From assembly GCF_018100805.1 (NCBI RefSeq), contig NZ_JAGJEA010000002.1:496001-560000 (forward strand): 64,000 nucleotides of DNA, in the 5' to 3' direction. The DNA is from Aquimarina sp. MMG016 (GTDB lineage: Bacteria > Bacteroidota > Bacteroidia > Flavobacteriales > Flavobacteriaceae). Below the pieces are notes generated by a model. The model did no database searches. It was not told the origin of the DNA and saw only the letters and a program-made list of their open reading frames with translations. Positions 44,944-53,604 of the stretch are shown here, in pieces; the stretch's first letter is position 1, and each line of letters starts with the position of its first letter. A program made the position numbers and the translations under genes.

Positions 44944-47012
44944 AATAAACCTTCTTTTATATATAGTGGAATTTGCCAATTGGTATAATTTTCATCTGTA
45001 TGGAACAAAATATCTAGTGCAAAATGTGTTTTTTTTCTAACACATTCTTCTGCTAATTTGTAAGAGTCATTTTCAGCAACATCAAAATACGTTCTATTCT
45101 TCAATCCTTTAAATTCTTCTTTTTTTTTATTAATAAATTCTCTATTGATTTGAATAAACGAATCCTCAAAGCTTCTAGCATTTACTCCATTTTCCATTGT
45201 TTGATAAACAACACAAAGGTTTCCATTAACGTCTGATTGCCATATATCTCCATTCTTTGTGATTTTTTTATTATCAATTGTAAATACTTTTAACTCATCT
45301 AACGAAGCATTATTAAAAAATAATTTTAGTGCATCATTCGAATAATCAGTTCCAACAACAACTCTACACTTTTTAGTATCATCACCTACCGCATCTAAAT
45401 CTGTTATTATTAAAGTTTTAATCTCTATAAACTCAATAAATTTTTCGAAAATTTGTGAAAATGCACCAACTTCAATTATTGAGATATTCTGAGAACATAG
45501 TGGATGTTTTGGGTCTATTTGATTTAACCCTTCAAACCTTCTCTTTTCTTCAAAATCATTTTTTTTCATTAGGGTAGGAAACAAAATTCTTTCTGTATCT
45601 CCTTCTATGAGAATTGCTTTATCTGCAAAAAATATTTCAGCCCTATTTAAAGTCAAATATTGCTTTAAAAATTGATATTGTTTTGGATCTTCTTGGTATT
45701 GCTCTTTAAGTGTAATAAGATTTTTTGCAATAACATTATTCTCACTTTCCTTCTTTAAATATTTTATATCATCAAAATTACTTTCTGCAACAATATGAGA
45801 AGAATGAGTTGTAATTACAGTTTGTAATTTTCTATTATCTCCGTCCTCACGAATGATACCTTGATTGAGAATTGATTTTATATTTTTTATAAAGACATAT
45901 TGCATTTGAGGATGCGTATGAGCCTCAGGCTCCTCAATAAAAAACAAATTAATATCTGACGGTCTTTCTAGCTTACTTTTTTTGAATTCTTGAATTTTAA
46001 TTTCGATTTCAAAAATCATACTAATCAGATTCATATACCCTAAGCCATTGTTATATTCAGGTAGAGTAGTATCGTTATGTTTATACATTACTGTTGTATT
46101 TCCAGATAATAACTCTCTGTGTTGCAAAGACGATTCTATACTAATTGTGGAATCATCATTTCTAATACCGCCGAATAACCTTACTTTTTCAACAACATTT
46201 TCAAATAAAGATTCATAAATAGTAGAAAATGTATGATCTGTTGATACTAATTCATCTTTAAACTTTTCTATTTGTTCATTTTGCTCATCTGTTTTTTCAG
46301 TTTGATTATAAATTTCAGATGTCTGAGTGGATAAGGTTTTGTCGTTTTCTTTATTAGTAACACTTCTTTTAGCGCTAATAAACTTGAAATTGATAATTTC
46401 TTTAGTAGATATTTTTTCTGAATCTAAATCGATATATACATAATCATTTTCTTCATTATCAGTTTTATCATACTCAATAGATTTTCGATTAGATTTGAAA
46501 AAATCTCCTTGATATATTTTTAAGAAATCATAGATGTCTCTAGTTTTATAATCTTCATTTTCAGCTTTTTTATTAACTTCTTTTACTTGAAATTCAGTAT
46601 GTTTATCTTTAATTCTTTCGAGAGCATCGTATGTTAAATGGTATTCATATCCAAGTACAATTTTATTGTTTTCAGGATCTAGATCCATCATTACCCTACT
46701 AATATTCGTTAAATCATCACTCTCATCATATTCAATGAAAAGTTTAAGTTTTATTCCAATAGGTTTATAATTTGACTCTAATGGCAAATCCCCTTCAATT
46801 AAAGCTTCTAGTTCTTTTTTAAAATCTATATTAAAATCATCAAAAGAAAATCGACTCTTTTCAGAGCCATTTAAAAAACTATTTATTACAGTTAGTAAAG
46901 ATGTTTTTCCTGTATTGTTTTTACCAATTACAAGAGACATTATCTCTTCTAAATCAATTGAAAACTGTTTTAAAAGTCTATAATTTTCAATTTTAATCTT
47001 TGTTATTTTCAT
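44928..47012 (-). CDS. OLD-family ATPase/Toprim nuclease, GajA-like
   Basis: 694 residues. An ABC-type ATPase domain has Walker A GKNNTGKTS (30-38), a LLSGNTTVMYKH region and Walker B LFFIEEPEAH (356-365) with THSSHI as the H-switch. The C-terminal Toprim domain has Glu470 in ILIEGDTER and the acidic pair in LIITDLDAVGDD (about 538-540). OLD nucleases of this type act as GajA, cutting DNA when nucleotide levels drop during infection. The long insert at 140-250 is charged. It is the upstream gene of the pair and overlaps the helicase, so both are co-expressed. Confidence 0.88.
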   Translation of the reverse strand: MKITKIKIENYRLLKQFSIDLEEIMSLVIGKNNTGKTSLLTVINSFLNGSEKSRFSFDDFNIDFKKELEALIEGDLPLESNYKPIGIKLKLFIEYDESDDLTNISRVMMDLDPENNKIVLGYEYHLTYDALERIKDKHTEFQVKEVNKKAENEDYKTRDIYDFLKIYQGDFFKSNRKSIEYDKTDNEENDYVYIDLDSEKISTKEIINFKFISAKRSVTNKENDKTLSTQTSEIYNQTEKTDEQNEQIEKFKDELVSTDHTFSTIYESLFENVVEKVRLFGGIRNDDSTISIESSLQHRELLSGNTTVMYKHNDTTLPEYNNGLGYMNLISMIFEIEIKIQEFKKSKLERPSDINLFFIEEPEAHTHPQMQYVFIKNIKSILNQGIIREDGDNRKLQTVITTHSSHIVAESNFDDIKYLKKESENNVIAKNLITLKEQYQEDPKQYQFLKQYLTLNRAEIFFADKAILIEGDTERILFPTLMKKNDFEEKRRFEGLNQIDPKHPLCSQNISIIEVGAFSQIFEKFIEFIEIKTLIITDLDAVGDDTKKCRVVVGTDYSNDALKLFFNNASLDELKVFTIDNKKITKNGDIWQSDVNGNLCVVYQTMENGVNARSFEDSFIQINREFINKKKEEFKGLKNRTYFDVAENDSYKLAEECVRKKTHFALDILFHTDENYTNWQIPLYIKEGLLWLKQ

Positions 47013-47182
47013 ACATATAAAATTATGCCTTATAGTAATCTGACTATAAGTCTTCTTTTCGTTTTGATAAAGTGTATGGGGTAATTTTCAACTCGAAATG
47101 GAGTCTATCAAATATAGAAATTAAATTCAGTAATCATTTACGGGAAACCCTCACTTCTGAATAAAAATTAAGGGAAATGTCC

Positions 47183-47344
47183 CATTCCATACACATTCCC
47201 CTACTCTCCTATCGTCGAACGGGTAATAAGTGTTTCATTACCTTTTTTTAAAGGAACTTTTCGTTAGATAACTTTTAAAATAAACTGTAGAAGTAAAAAA
47301 CTTTGCTTTTCCCAAAGCAAAGTGACATAACGCAAGTACATTAT
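47183..47344. repeat. Direct repeat, copy A (before the toxin-antitoxin genes)
   Basis: Shares with 48083-48428 the blocks CCATTCCA-ACACATT, CTACTCTCCTA-CGTCG, AATAAGTGTT-CATTACCTTTT, TTAGA-AACTTTTAAA, TGTAGAAGTAA, CCCAAAGCAAAGTGA and CATAACGCAAGTACATTAT in the same order. Copy A is the shorter one. The rest of the 47013-47449 gap holds no gene. Confidence 0.8.
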
Positions 47345-47447
47345 GATACAGAAATAGTAATCATAATTCGACATTATATAAAATTGCTTTTCAACTGTAA
47401 AAATTATTGTTTTATTGTATTCGGATTGTATTCGGATGTGCGTTATA
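47326..47447. repeat. attC-like element with short terminal inverted repeats next to the ParE stop
   Basis: Bounded by CATAACGCA (47326-47334) and TGCGTTATA (47439-47447), which are inverted copies with 8 of 9 bases matching. An 11-base tandem duplication, TGTATTCGGAT, lies inside at 47416-47437. The right end lies two bases from the ParE stop codon. The layout recalls integron cassette sites, but the core differs from GTTRRRY and no integrase is seen. Confidence 0.45.
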
Positions 47448-47449
47448 CG

Positions 47450-47740
47450 CTATAAATTCTTTTCATAATCCATACTTTGGTTTAATACACGAATAATCAA
47501 AATATCAATGTCTGTAGCTAAATAGAAAATAGTATGAGATTTATAAGAAAATCGTTTTAATGATAGCATAAATTCTGATGCATCACGCCCAAGATTAGTA
47601 TTATCGGCTAATACTTGAAACAACGTATGCATTCCTAATAAGTATCCTTTGGCTTGTTTTAACCCAAATGTTTCGATACCATATTCATACATTTTGGCAA
47701 GATCAGTTTCGGCTTTTCTAGATACTTTATAAACGCCCAT
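47450..47740 (-). CDS. ParE/RelE-type toxin
   Basis: 96 residues, the usual length. The pattern of the ParE fold is clear: YKVSRKAETDLAKMYEYGIETFG at the N terminus, GLKQAKGYLLGMHTLFQVLADN, RFSYKSHTIFYLATDIDILIIRVLNQSMDYEKNL at the end, where the final strand holds the conserved Arg. ParE toxins poison DNA gyrase, while RelE relatives cut mRNA; which applies here cannot be read from sequence. The gene overlaps the antitoxin gene by 14 bases and is flanked by repeats, as expected of a mobile stability module. Confidence 0.93.
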   Translation of the reverse strand: MGVYKVSRKAETDLAKMYEYGIETFGLKQAKGYLLGMHTLFQVLADNTNLGRDASEFMLSLKRFSYKSHTIFYLATDIDILIIRVLNQSMDYEKNL

Positions 47741-47984
47741 CTGCTCGCATACGTTCTTCGACTTCTTTCATAATATCTGGAACAGATTTATCACTAATAC
47801 CACTATCCATACCTTCAGTTATAGCGGCTTTCAGCGCTGAGAACTTTGCCTTTTTAGCTTGGTCACGCCTTACTAAATCACGAAGATATTCACTATCATT
47901 TGTAAACTCTCCTGCTTTAATTTGAGATTTTATCCACTTATCTTGTTTCTCTGTAAAGGTGATCGTTTTTCTAATTGTTGACAT
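47727..47984 (-). CDS. ParD-like ribbon-helix-helix antitoxin
   Basis: 85 residues. The N-terminal ribbon-helix-helix (STIRKTITFTEKQDKWIKSQ, then AGEFTNDSEYLRDLVRRDQ) binds DNA as a dimer and the acidic C-terminal tail (IMKEVEERMRADGRL) would neutralise the toxin. It is the CC2985-type ParD family. It precedes the toxin, overlaps it by 14 bases, and probably autoregulates the pair. Confidence 0.93.
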   Translation of the reverse strand: MSTIRKTITFTEKQDKWIKSQIKAGEFTNDSEYLRDLVRRDQAKKAKFSALKAAITEGMDSGISDKSVPDIMKEVEERMRADGRL

Positions 47985-48082
47985 AATTAAATGTTTAAAT
48001 AATCATACTATTGGTGTAATATACAATATTCATTAAACATTCCAAAATTAAGAACTCCTAATTAGTATTTCTGCAATCATTA

Positions 48083-48446
48083 CCATTCCACACACATTAC
48101 TCATTAATAATAATTTGATATTTTGGAAATCGTGAACCTCCTAGGGTCGGTTTCCCCTACTCTCCTACCGTCGTTTCTGGCAATAAGTGTTGCATTACCT
48201 TTTTTAAAGGAACATTTAGCTCACAAGATTTTTATTGTTTTAGAGGAGTTCGTGAATCTTCGATTTTGTTAGAAAACTTTTAAAGAAAATGTAGAAGTAA
48301 TAAACGCCAAAGCACCTCCTCGCTCCTACTTCAAAAGGTCTACCAAACCATTTTCATTTGGCCGTCCCAAAGCAAAGTGATCCTCCTCCACTCCGTTGCG
48401 GTGGACGGGCATAACGCAAGTACATTATAGTACAAATGTATTTATT
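48083..48446. repeat. Direct repeat, copy B (after the toxin-antitoxin genes), with insertions
   Basis: Longer than copy A at 47183-47344 and interrupted by two extra segments, around 48214-48262 and 48297-48366. It continues past CATAACGCAAGTACATTAT (48410-48428) into TACAAATGTATTTATT, the same run found in R1 at 41581. Copies A and B bracket the toxin-antitoxin pair, with the 19-base block 1084 bases apart. Confidence 0.8.
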
Positions 48447-48522
48447 AAAGCAAATTGACGGTCCGCCGCGGCGGATTGACATAATTGCAGACCTGCCTGC
48501 GCAGATGCTTCTGCAGGCAGGT
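48386..48522. repeat. Cluster of three GC-rich palindromes
   Basis: TCCAC..GTGGA at 48386-48404, TCCGCCGCGGCGGA at 48462-48475, and ACCTGCCTGC..GCAGGCAGGT at 48491-48522. They are far more GC-rich than the surroundings and look like REP-type elements inserted in copy B and its continuation. The ORF crossing them on the minus strand is not convincing. The rest of the 47985-48591 gap holds no gene. Confidence 0.7.
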
Positions 48523-48591
48523 ATAACAATACGCCAGTGTTTTATATCGATAGACAAATCGACTTTAGGAGATTAGATACAACAACACAGC

Positions 48592-49743
48592 TTATTGATG
48601 AATAGCTTTTAAATGAGCATATACTGGTTGCCCTTGTACTTTCATCTCTACTTTTCTATCAAAAATCTTGATACCTTTTACTTCATTATGTTTTCCGTCT
48701 GGACCAAAAGCTTTAACACTATAAAATTCCCCATTTTCATTGATAGCTTTCACATTAATAATATTACCAGAACGACTAACACCTTTTATATCTAGTTTTA
48801 CATTATCATCAGTTAATGCTTTAATTTTGTAAATCGCACCACCTTTTCCGATAGCTTTAATAGGTGCATATTCGTCTGAACTATCCATTATTTTAACAGG
48901 TATTTCGAAACCTTCTACAAATGCCTTAATATTCAAAAAACTATGTTGTTTAGAATCTTGTGTTGCTTTTACATCAAATATGTTGCCTTCGGCATCAAAA
49001 GCTTTCACATCTAGATTTTTACCATCAGCGGTGACCGCCTTAATATTCCATATAACTCTTTTAAAATCAGTTTTATATTTTCTTTTCTTATTCTTTTTGG
49101 ATTTTTTAAACATTCTAAACTTATCTTCATTAGCAGTTGGGTGCATTGCTTTCACATGTGCGTGCACACCTACACCTTTTAATGTCATCTCTCTTTCCCC
49201 TGTATTAACTTTTATGCCTTTAACATCATTCTGTCGTCCGTCTGGAGCAATAGATTTCACTTTTATATATTTCCCCTCTTCAGTAATGGCTTTAATAATG
49301 ACAATATTTCCAAATCTTCTAATACCTTTTACATCCAGTCTTTCTCCTTCTTCTGTTATTGCTTTAAGGCTATACTCATTTCCTTCATTACTTATCACTG
49401 AAACAGGAGCAAATTGTTCGTTAGTCATTAAAATTTTAACGGGTAATTTCTTACCATCTGCTGCTATAGCTTTTACATCTAATAAAACATCTTGGTCCGA
49501 GTCTTGAACTGCCATGATGTCGTAAGATTTCTCTTCTTCATCAAAAGCCTTAATATCTAAGCTTTTTCCATCTGGATACATGGCTTTAACATTCCAATGG
49601 ATATCATTGAATTTTACAATTTCCTCTGGTTCAATTATATTCGTTTTTTCTTTTGGAGGGCTATCTTTACATGCTATTACTAAAAATAAAAACCCAAGAA
49701 TAAATACATTGTATCCGATAACTCTACTATTTGAATTTTTCAT
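48592..49743 (-). CDS. Lipoprotein built of two copies of a VKAI-repeat unit
   Basis: 383 residues. Lipidated Cys25 (FLVIACKDSPP). Residues 49-201 and 231-383 are copies of one another, starting HWNVKAMYPDGKSLDIKAFD and IWNIKAVTADGKNLDVKAFD and each ending in AHVKAM or AHLKAI; a Lys-rich linker (207-225) joins them. Inside each half there is a roughly 20-residue repeat of the form VKAI-x3-G-x4-(V/I)K, about seven to eight times. This would form a beta-solenoid or propeller-like surface. Function unknown; the Lys-rich surface could bind an anionic polymer. Confidence 0.8.
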   Translation of the reverse strand: MKNSNSRVIGYNVFILGFLFLVIACKDSPPKEKTNIIEPEEIVKFNDIHWNVKAMYPDGKSLDIKAFDEEEKSYDIMAVQDSDQDVLLDVKAIAADGKKLPVKILMTNEQFAPVSVISNEGNEYSLKAITEEGERLDVKGIRRFGNIVIIKAITEEGKYIKVKSIAPDGRQNDVKGIKVNTGEREMTLKGVGVHAHVKAMHPTANEDKFRMFKKSKKNKKRKYKTDFKRVIWNIKAVTADGKNLDVKAFDAEGNIFDVKATQDSKQHSFLNIKAFVEGFEIPVKIMDSSDEYAPIKAIGKGGAIYKIKALTDDNVKLDIKGVSRSGNIINVKAINENGEFYSVKAFGPDGKHNEVKGIKIFDRKVEMKVQGQPVYAHLKAIHQ

Positions 49744-49765
49744 GAGCTCACTAATAAATGGTTAG

Positions 49766-50071
49766 AATTTTCTAAAATTATAAAAGGAGGATACTATTTC
49801 TTATGATATTAGTCATAAAAATATAGAGGTCTATTGATTCTACAGATCTAACTGAAGGCAAGCAATACTCATTGTTTGCTATTTTATAATTTGGAAATCA
49901 TGATTCGCTAAGGCGAGCTCCCGCTACGCTCCTATCCCTTCGACACCTGTCCGCCTCTGGAGGAAGCTCAGTTTGACAGTTCAGGGTACTACATAACTCG
50001 AGAATATTTTAATACAAAAGCTAATTTTTAATTAGTACTTTTGATTTGTCTCACCCATATCTCATTAAGTT
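49766..50071. other. Intergenic region with a REP-like GC-rich segment
   Basis: About 300 bases between divergent lipoprotein genes. At 49911-49990 there is a GC-rich mosaic (AGGCGAGCTCCCGCTACGC, CCCTTCGACACCTGTCCGCC, AGCTCAGTTTGACAGTTCAG) of the kind scattered as CCCTTCGAC...AGCTCAG repeats in bacterial genomes. TTGGAAATCATGA at 49891 repeats TTGGAAATCGTGA at 48123. No ORF. Confidence 0.6.
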
Positions 50072-51007
50072 ATGTTTATTACATACATAAGAAGAATATT
50101 TGTAGTTATCATTACCATTTTTACTGTTATCCTAAACTCATGTAAACAGGAAAAAAAGTCTGAAGAAACGTCTGTTACAGAGGAAACAGCTGTTACCGAT
50201 GATAGTAAAGCTACTTTAAAAGAAGCACTGACCTTTTATGCCTCCTTTGATAAAGGTGTTGATGCAGATTTTTCATTAGGTGATACACGTATGTACACCG
50301 TACCCAATAGAAAAGCGACAGATTCTGCACAGGTTGGATTACACAAACCTGATATTAGCAGACAAGAAGGAAAAGGAAAATATGGTTCCGGATTGGTGTT
50401 TACAGAGCGTAGCAAGGGATATATTTATTATCCCAGTGAAAAAAATATAGCCTATAATACAGAAAATTGGAGTGGCGCAGTTTCATTTTGGTTAAGTTTA
50501 GATCCCGCTACGGATTTAAAACCCGGCTATTGTGATCCTATTCAAATTACAGATGTAAGTTATAATGATGCTGCTATTTGGGTTGATTTCACCAAAGAAA
50601 ACCCTCGTGATTTTCGATTAGGAGTTATTGGAGATCGTGACGTATGGAATCCAAATCCCGAGGGACCTGATAACGAAAACCCTATTTTTAATAAGCGTCT
50701 CACAGGAGTAAAAAATCCACCTTTTGGTAGTGGTCAATGGACACATATTTTGATTAATTTTTCTAATCTAAATACTAATAATGGAGAGGCATCTCTTTAC
50801 ATGAATGGTAAGCTCAAGGGTACTCGTAAGAATATTGATACACCTTTTACCTGGGATTTGTCTAAATCTAATATTTATTTAGGATTAGGATATATTGGAT
50901 TGATGGACGAATTATCTATTTTCAATAGAAATTTAACAGATAAAGAAATCACAACACTGTATGAGTTAGAAAATGGAGTACATACTATTTTAGAAATAAA
51001 GAAATGA
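50072..51007 (+). CDS. LamG/concanavalin-A-like lipoprotein
   Basis: 311 residues. Lipidated Cys (ILNSCKQEKKSEE) with a Lys/Glu-rich start that fits surface export in this phylum. From about residue 60 there is a LamG-type jelly roll: LTFYASFDKGVDADF, YGSGLVFTERSKGYIYYP, WSGAVSFWLSLDP, GQWTHILINFSN, ASLYMNGKLKG, NIYLGLGYIGLMDELSIFNRNLTDKEI. Such domains bind glycans or act as part of surface glycan machinery. It stands alone on the plus strand between minus-strand genes. Confidence 0.87.
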   Translation: MFITYIRRIFVVIITIFTVILNSCKQEKKSEETSVTEETAVTDDSKATLKEALTFYASFDKGVDADFSLGDTRMYTVPNRKATDSAQVGLHKPDISRQEGKGKYGSGLVFTERSKGYIYYPSEKNIAYNTENWSGAVSFWLSLDPATDLKPGYCDPIQITDVSYNDAAIWVDFTKENPRDFRLGVIGDRDVWNPNPEGPDNENPIFNKRLTGVKNPPFGSGQWTHILINFSNLNTNNGEASLYMNGKLKGTRKNIDTPFTWDLSKSNIYLGLGYIGLMDELSIFNRNLTDKEITTLYELENGVHTILEIKK

Positions 51008-51142
51008 CATTGTGTTTATAGGTCTGTCCATAATACTATTTTTCTAGCTACGGGAATGTTTTGTCTAAAAATTCAAACGAAACTTTACTAATCATCACAT
51101 TCCCACTTCACTCCTACACGCGCCTTAAAGTTTGTAGTTTTA

Positions 51143-52192
51143 TTATTTCAATGTGTTGTTCCTGTATAAAGATGGTGTCGTACCCTCAAACTTTTTAAAA
51201 GCACTATTAAATGAAGATAAACTGTTAAAACCAGCATCAAAAGCAATGGCAGATATCGTATGGTTTTTGTTACCTAAAAGCATTTTTTTTGCTTCTTTAA
51301 TCCTGAAATGATTAATAAAATCATTAAAATTTTGTTTGGCATTTTGGTTAATGATTTCAGAGGTTTTTTGTGTGCTTTTATGAATTAGTTTACTCAAACT
51401 AGATAGAGAAACATTGGCATCGAGATATAATTTATCGCCTACAATACGCTGCACTAGTTGATGAAAAAGTTCTGTATTTTCATTCTTTTTAAACACATTA
51501 CCATCAATTTCGGTTATTTTTAGTTGAAATGCTTTAAAACTTAAAAAATAAATTACTACAGAATACATCATAGGGCCAGTTATATAAGGAACCGCATTAT
51601 CAATGATGTTTAAAAAATAAGAAATCCATATGAGAATAAAACCAATTATTAAAAGCTGTAACCAAGAGAGTACTGTACTTTGAGATTTTGTTTGGGAAGA
51701 TTTTGGATATATTTTTTTTATCTTTTTTACAATGCGACCCGCCAAAAAAATGTAAAAAACAAAATGCAAGTAAATAAAGATAAGAAAACCGGCAAATACA
51801 ATAATCACTTCTTTATCATTAGACTCAAACCAATTTTTTGTAACAAAAAGACTCATTAAAAAGAGGATACAAAATGGTACTAATTCTAAAAAATAATACC
51901 GTGGTAGTCTGAAATTTACCTTTGTCATTCCTACAACGTACCATTTTAATAAAGGACCTATGGCAAGCATAAAAGATAACCCTACAAATATAAATAATGG
52001 TTCAAGGTCATTTCCAAAGTTTAACATCACAGATTTACCAATTCTTAAGCCCATAAAAACAAGTATAAAAGCTAAAAGGTAACTGGTAATTGTTCTTTTC
52101 TTTTTAACAAAACATAAATAAATAGCAAATGCAAGACCATGTAAAAGTCCTGCACTGCTTATAATAACAAGGAGAATATCTAAAAAGCTCAA
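51143..52192 (-). CDS. AraC-family regulator with N-terminal membrane domain
   Basis: 349 residues. Seven or so hydrophobic segments in the first 230 residues (LDILLVIISSAGLLHGLAFAIY opens the first) and a C-terminal AraC HTH domain: SLSKLIHKSTQKTSEIINQ, then NDFINHFRIKEAKKMLL, then ISAIAFDAGFNSLSSFNSAFKKFEGTTPSLYR. The start is a TTG at 52192; no ATG precedes the first helix. It lies 33 bases after the DJ-1 gene on the same strand, so it may control that gene. The signal sensed is unknown. Confidence 0.87.
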   Translation of the reverse strand: MSFLDILLVIISSAGLLHGLAFAIYLCFVKKKRTITSYLLAFILVFMGLRIGKSVMLNFGNDLEPLFIFVGLSFMLAIGPLLKWYVVGMTKVNFRLPRYYFLELVPFCILFLMSLFVTKNWFESNDKEVIIVFAGFLIFIYLHFVFYIFLAGRIVKKIKKIYPKSSQTKSQSTVLSWLQLLIIGFILIWISYFLNIIDNAVPYITGPMMYSVVIYFLSFKAFQLKITEIDGNVFKKNENTELFHQLVQRIVGDKLYLDANVSLSSLSKLIHKSTQKTSEIINQNAKQNFNDFINHFRIKEAKKMLLGNKNHTISAIAFDAGFNSLSSFNSAFKKFEGTTPSLYRNNTLK

Positions 52193-52225
52193 AAGTTTTT
52201 TTCCAAATTTAATTAAATTATCTTG

Positions 52226-53317
52226 TTAAGATTCAGATTTTTTAACAAACGAAACTAATCCTAGTAATCCAGAAGTGTCTCCTATTTTACCTTGCATAGC
52301 TGCAATAATACTATGCTTTAAAAGTAATATTCTACTAATAGGTTTCTTCTCGGTTACTAACATTTTTTCAATCATTTTTTTTGCTTTCTTTTTTCCTTCT
52401 GTTTTATATGTAATCAACACTTTTACTGCATTTTCTTCATCAGTTAATTTTCTGTGTTTTGGTGTATATCCCAATTGTTGTATTATGCTTTCGGCTAAAC
52501 TCCACGTTGACCAGGGATTTTGTCCGGTTATTAAATTTTTATCGTGACTAATATTTTCTAAATACATAGCACCTTCATTAAAATAAGCTCCCTGTGCAAC
52601 CATTTTATCTTGTAAAAGAAATGGAAATATTGTTTTTGCATCAGGAATTAATAATAACTCTTCTTTATTAGTAAATCCGCTTACTCTTCTATCTTTTAAT
52701 AGTGGTTGTCCATTATCTAAAGTCACATTTACCAAAGCAGATGGCCCATGACAGACTGCGCCTATTACTTTATTAGCTTGATCAAAATTTTTAACTATTG
52801 TTTGAATAGCTTTATTATTTGGAAAATCGAACATTGCTCCTTTTCCTCCAACAAAATATATAGCCTGATAATCTTCTGGAACTATATTTGCTATTTTAAG
52901 TGTATTATTAGTTTTATATTGTGCTGCTTCATCTTTTAAAAAAGCATAATCATACGCAACCATATCTTCTTCATCAATAACTACTGGTGACTTACCTCCT
53001 TTAGGGCTTGCAATATCTACTTCAAAACCATTGGCTTTAAATGTGTAATAAGCTCTAGATAACTCTGTTAATTCATAACCAGTACTTTCTTCAGTATTCC
53101 CAATAAAACCTGTACTGGTAACAACTGCTAATATTTTTCCTCTTAGAGGAATTTTATTTTCTGATAAATAGGGTAAATTTTCCACTAAAGCAGTTTTAAC
53201 TTTGGGATCACTATGCGGAATTAAACTTTTAAACCAAAGCCCAAAAGAAACTATAAGTACAATTGAAGCAGCTATAAAAACGATTATCCATTTAAGTATT
53301 CGATATTTTTTAAACAT
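52226..53317 (-). CDS. DJ-1/PfpI-family protein with N-terminal membrane anchor
   Basis: 363 residues. One transmembrane helix (IIVFIAASIVLIVSFGLWF, about 11-29) precedes a class I glutamine amidotransferase-like domain (60-285) with the nucleophile elbow VIGAVCHGPSAL (Cys189, His190) and the conserved Glu in ESTGYE. This matches the Hsp31/ThiJ group, which act on damaged or glycated molecules. About 80 residues after the domain (KLTDEENAVKVLITYK, then GKIGDTSGLLGLVSF) are unusual for the family and unrecognised. Neighbour of the AraC regulator. Confidence 0.86.
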   Translation of the reverse strand: MFKKYRILKWIIVFIAASIVLIVSFGLWFKSLIPHSDPKVKTALVENLPYLSENKIPLRGKILAVVTSTGFIGNTEESTGYELTELSRAYYTFKANGFEVDIASPKGGKSPVVIDEEDMVAYDYAFLKDEAAQYKTNNTLKIANIVPEDYQAIYFVGGKGAMFDFPNNKAIQTIVKNFDQANKVIGAVCHGPSALVNVTLDNGQPLLKDRRVSGFTNKEELLLIPDAKTIFPFLLQDKMVAQGAYFNEGAMYLENISHDKNLITGQNPWSTWSLAESIIQQLGYTPKHRKLTDEENAVKVLITYKTEGKKKAKKMIEKMLVTEKKPISRILLLKHSIIAAMQGKIGDTSGLLGLVSFVKKSES

Positions 53318-53512
53318 AATTTTGATTTTTAAATTTATCGCTAAATAACAGCTTAACCCTCATAAAAGCTGACGAAATGATAATTCCGTCAGAGTAAAAG
53401 ATGATTTTATAAGTCAAATAACCATTAAACCCCAAGGAGATTTGGATAATAGAGGGTTTAATGTTCTAAAGGAGTTCGCGATGCTTAAACAGACAAGTAT
53501 ACCTATACCCAA

Positions 53513-53566
53513 GTGCATTATAATACAAAAGTATTTATAAGCTATAATCTAGTACTATGTAAAGTA
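53513..53566. repeat. Short copy of the R1/copy-B repeat (R4)
   Basis: AAGTGCATTATAATACAAAA then GTATTTAT and GCTATAATCTAGTACTATG. It combines the left (TACAAATGTATTTAT) and right (GCTATAATGTAATACTATG) ends of R1 without the palindromic middle. It lies in the 287-base gap before the DJ-1 gene. Confidence 0.65.
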
Positions 53567-53604
53567 AAGTCTTCTGCTAAATGAATATTTTGCTTTATGA
53601 TATT

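Noticed and set aside
47326..48428. A true integron cassette array
   Set aside because: The core bases differ from GTTRRRY, there is only one candidate cassette, and no integrase gene is visible. Kept only as a resemblance.
48354..48557. Minus-strand frame of 67 codons
   Set aside because: It runs through the three GC-rich palindromes and the repeat copy B; the sequence is explained by the repeats and has no protein-like pattern.
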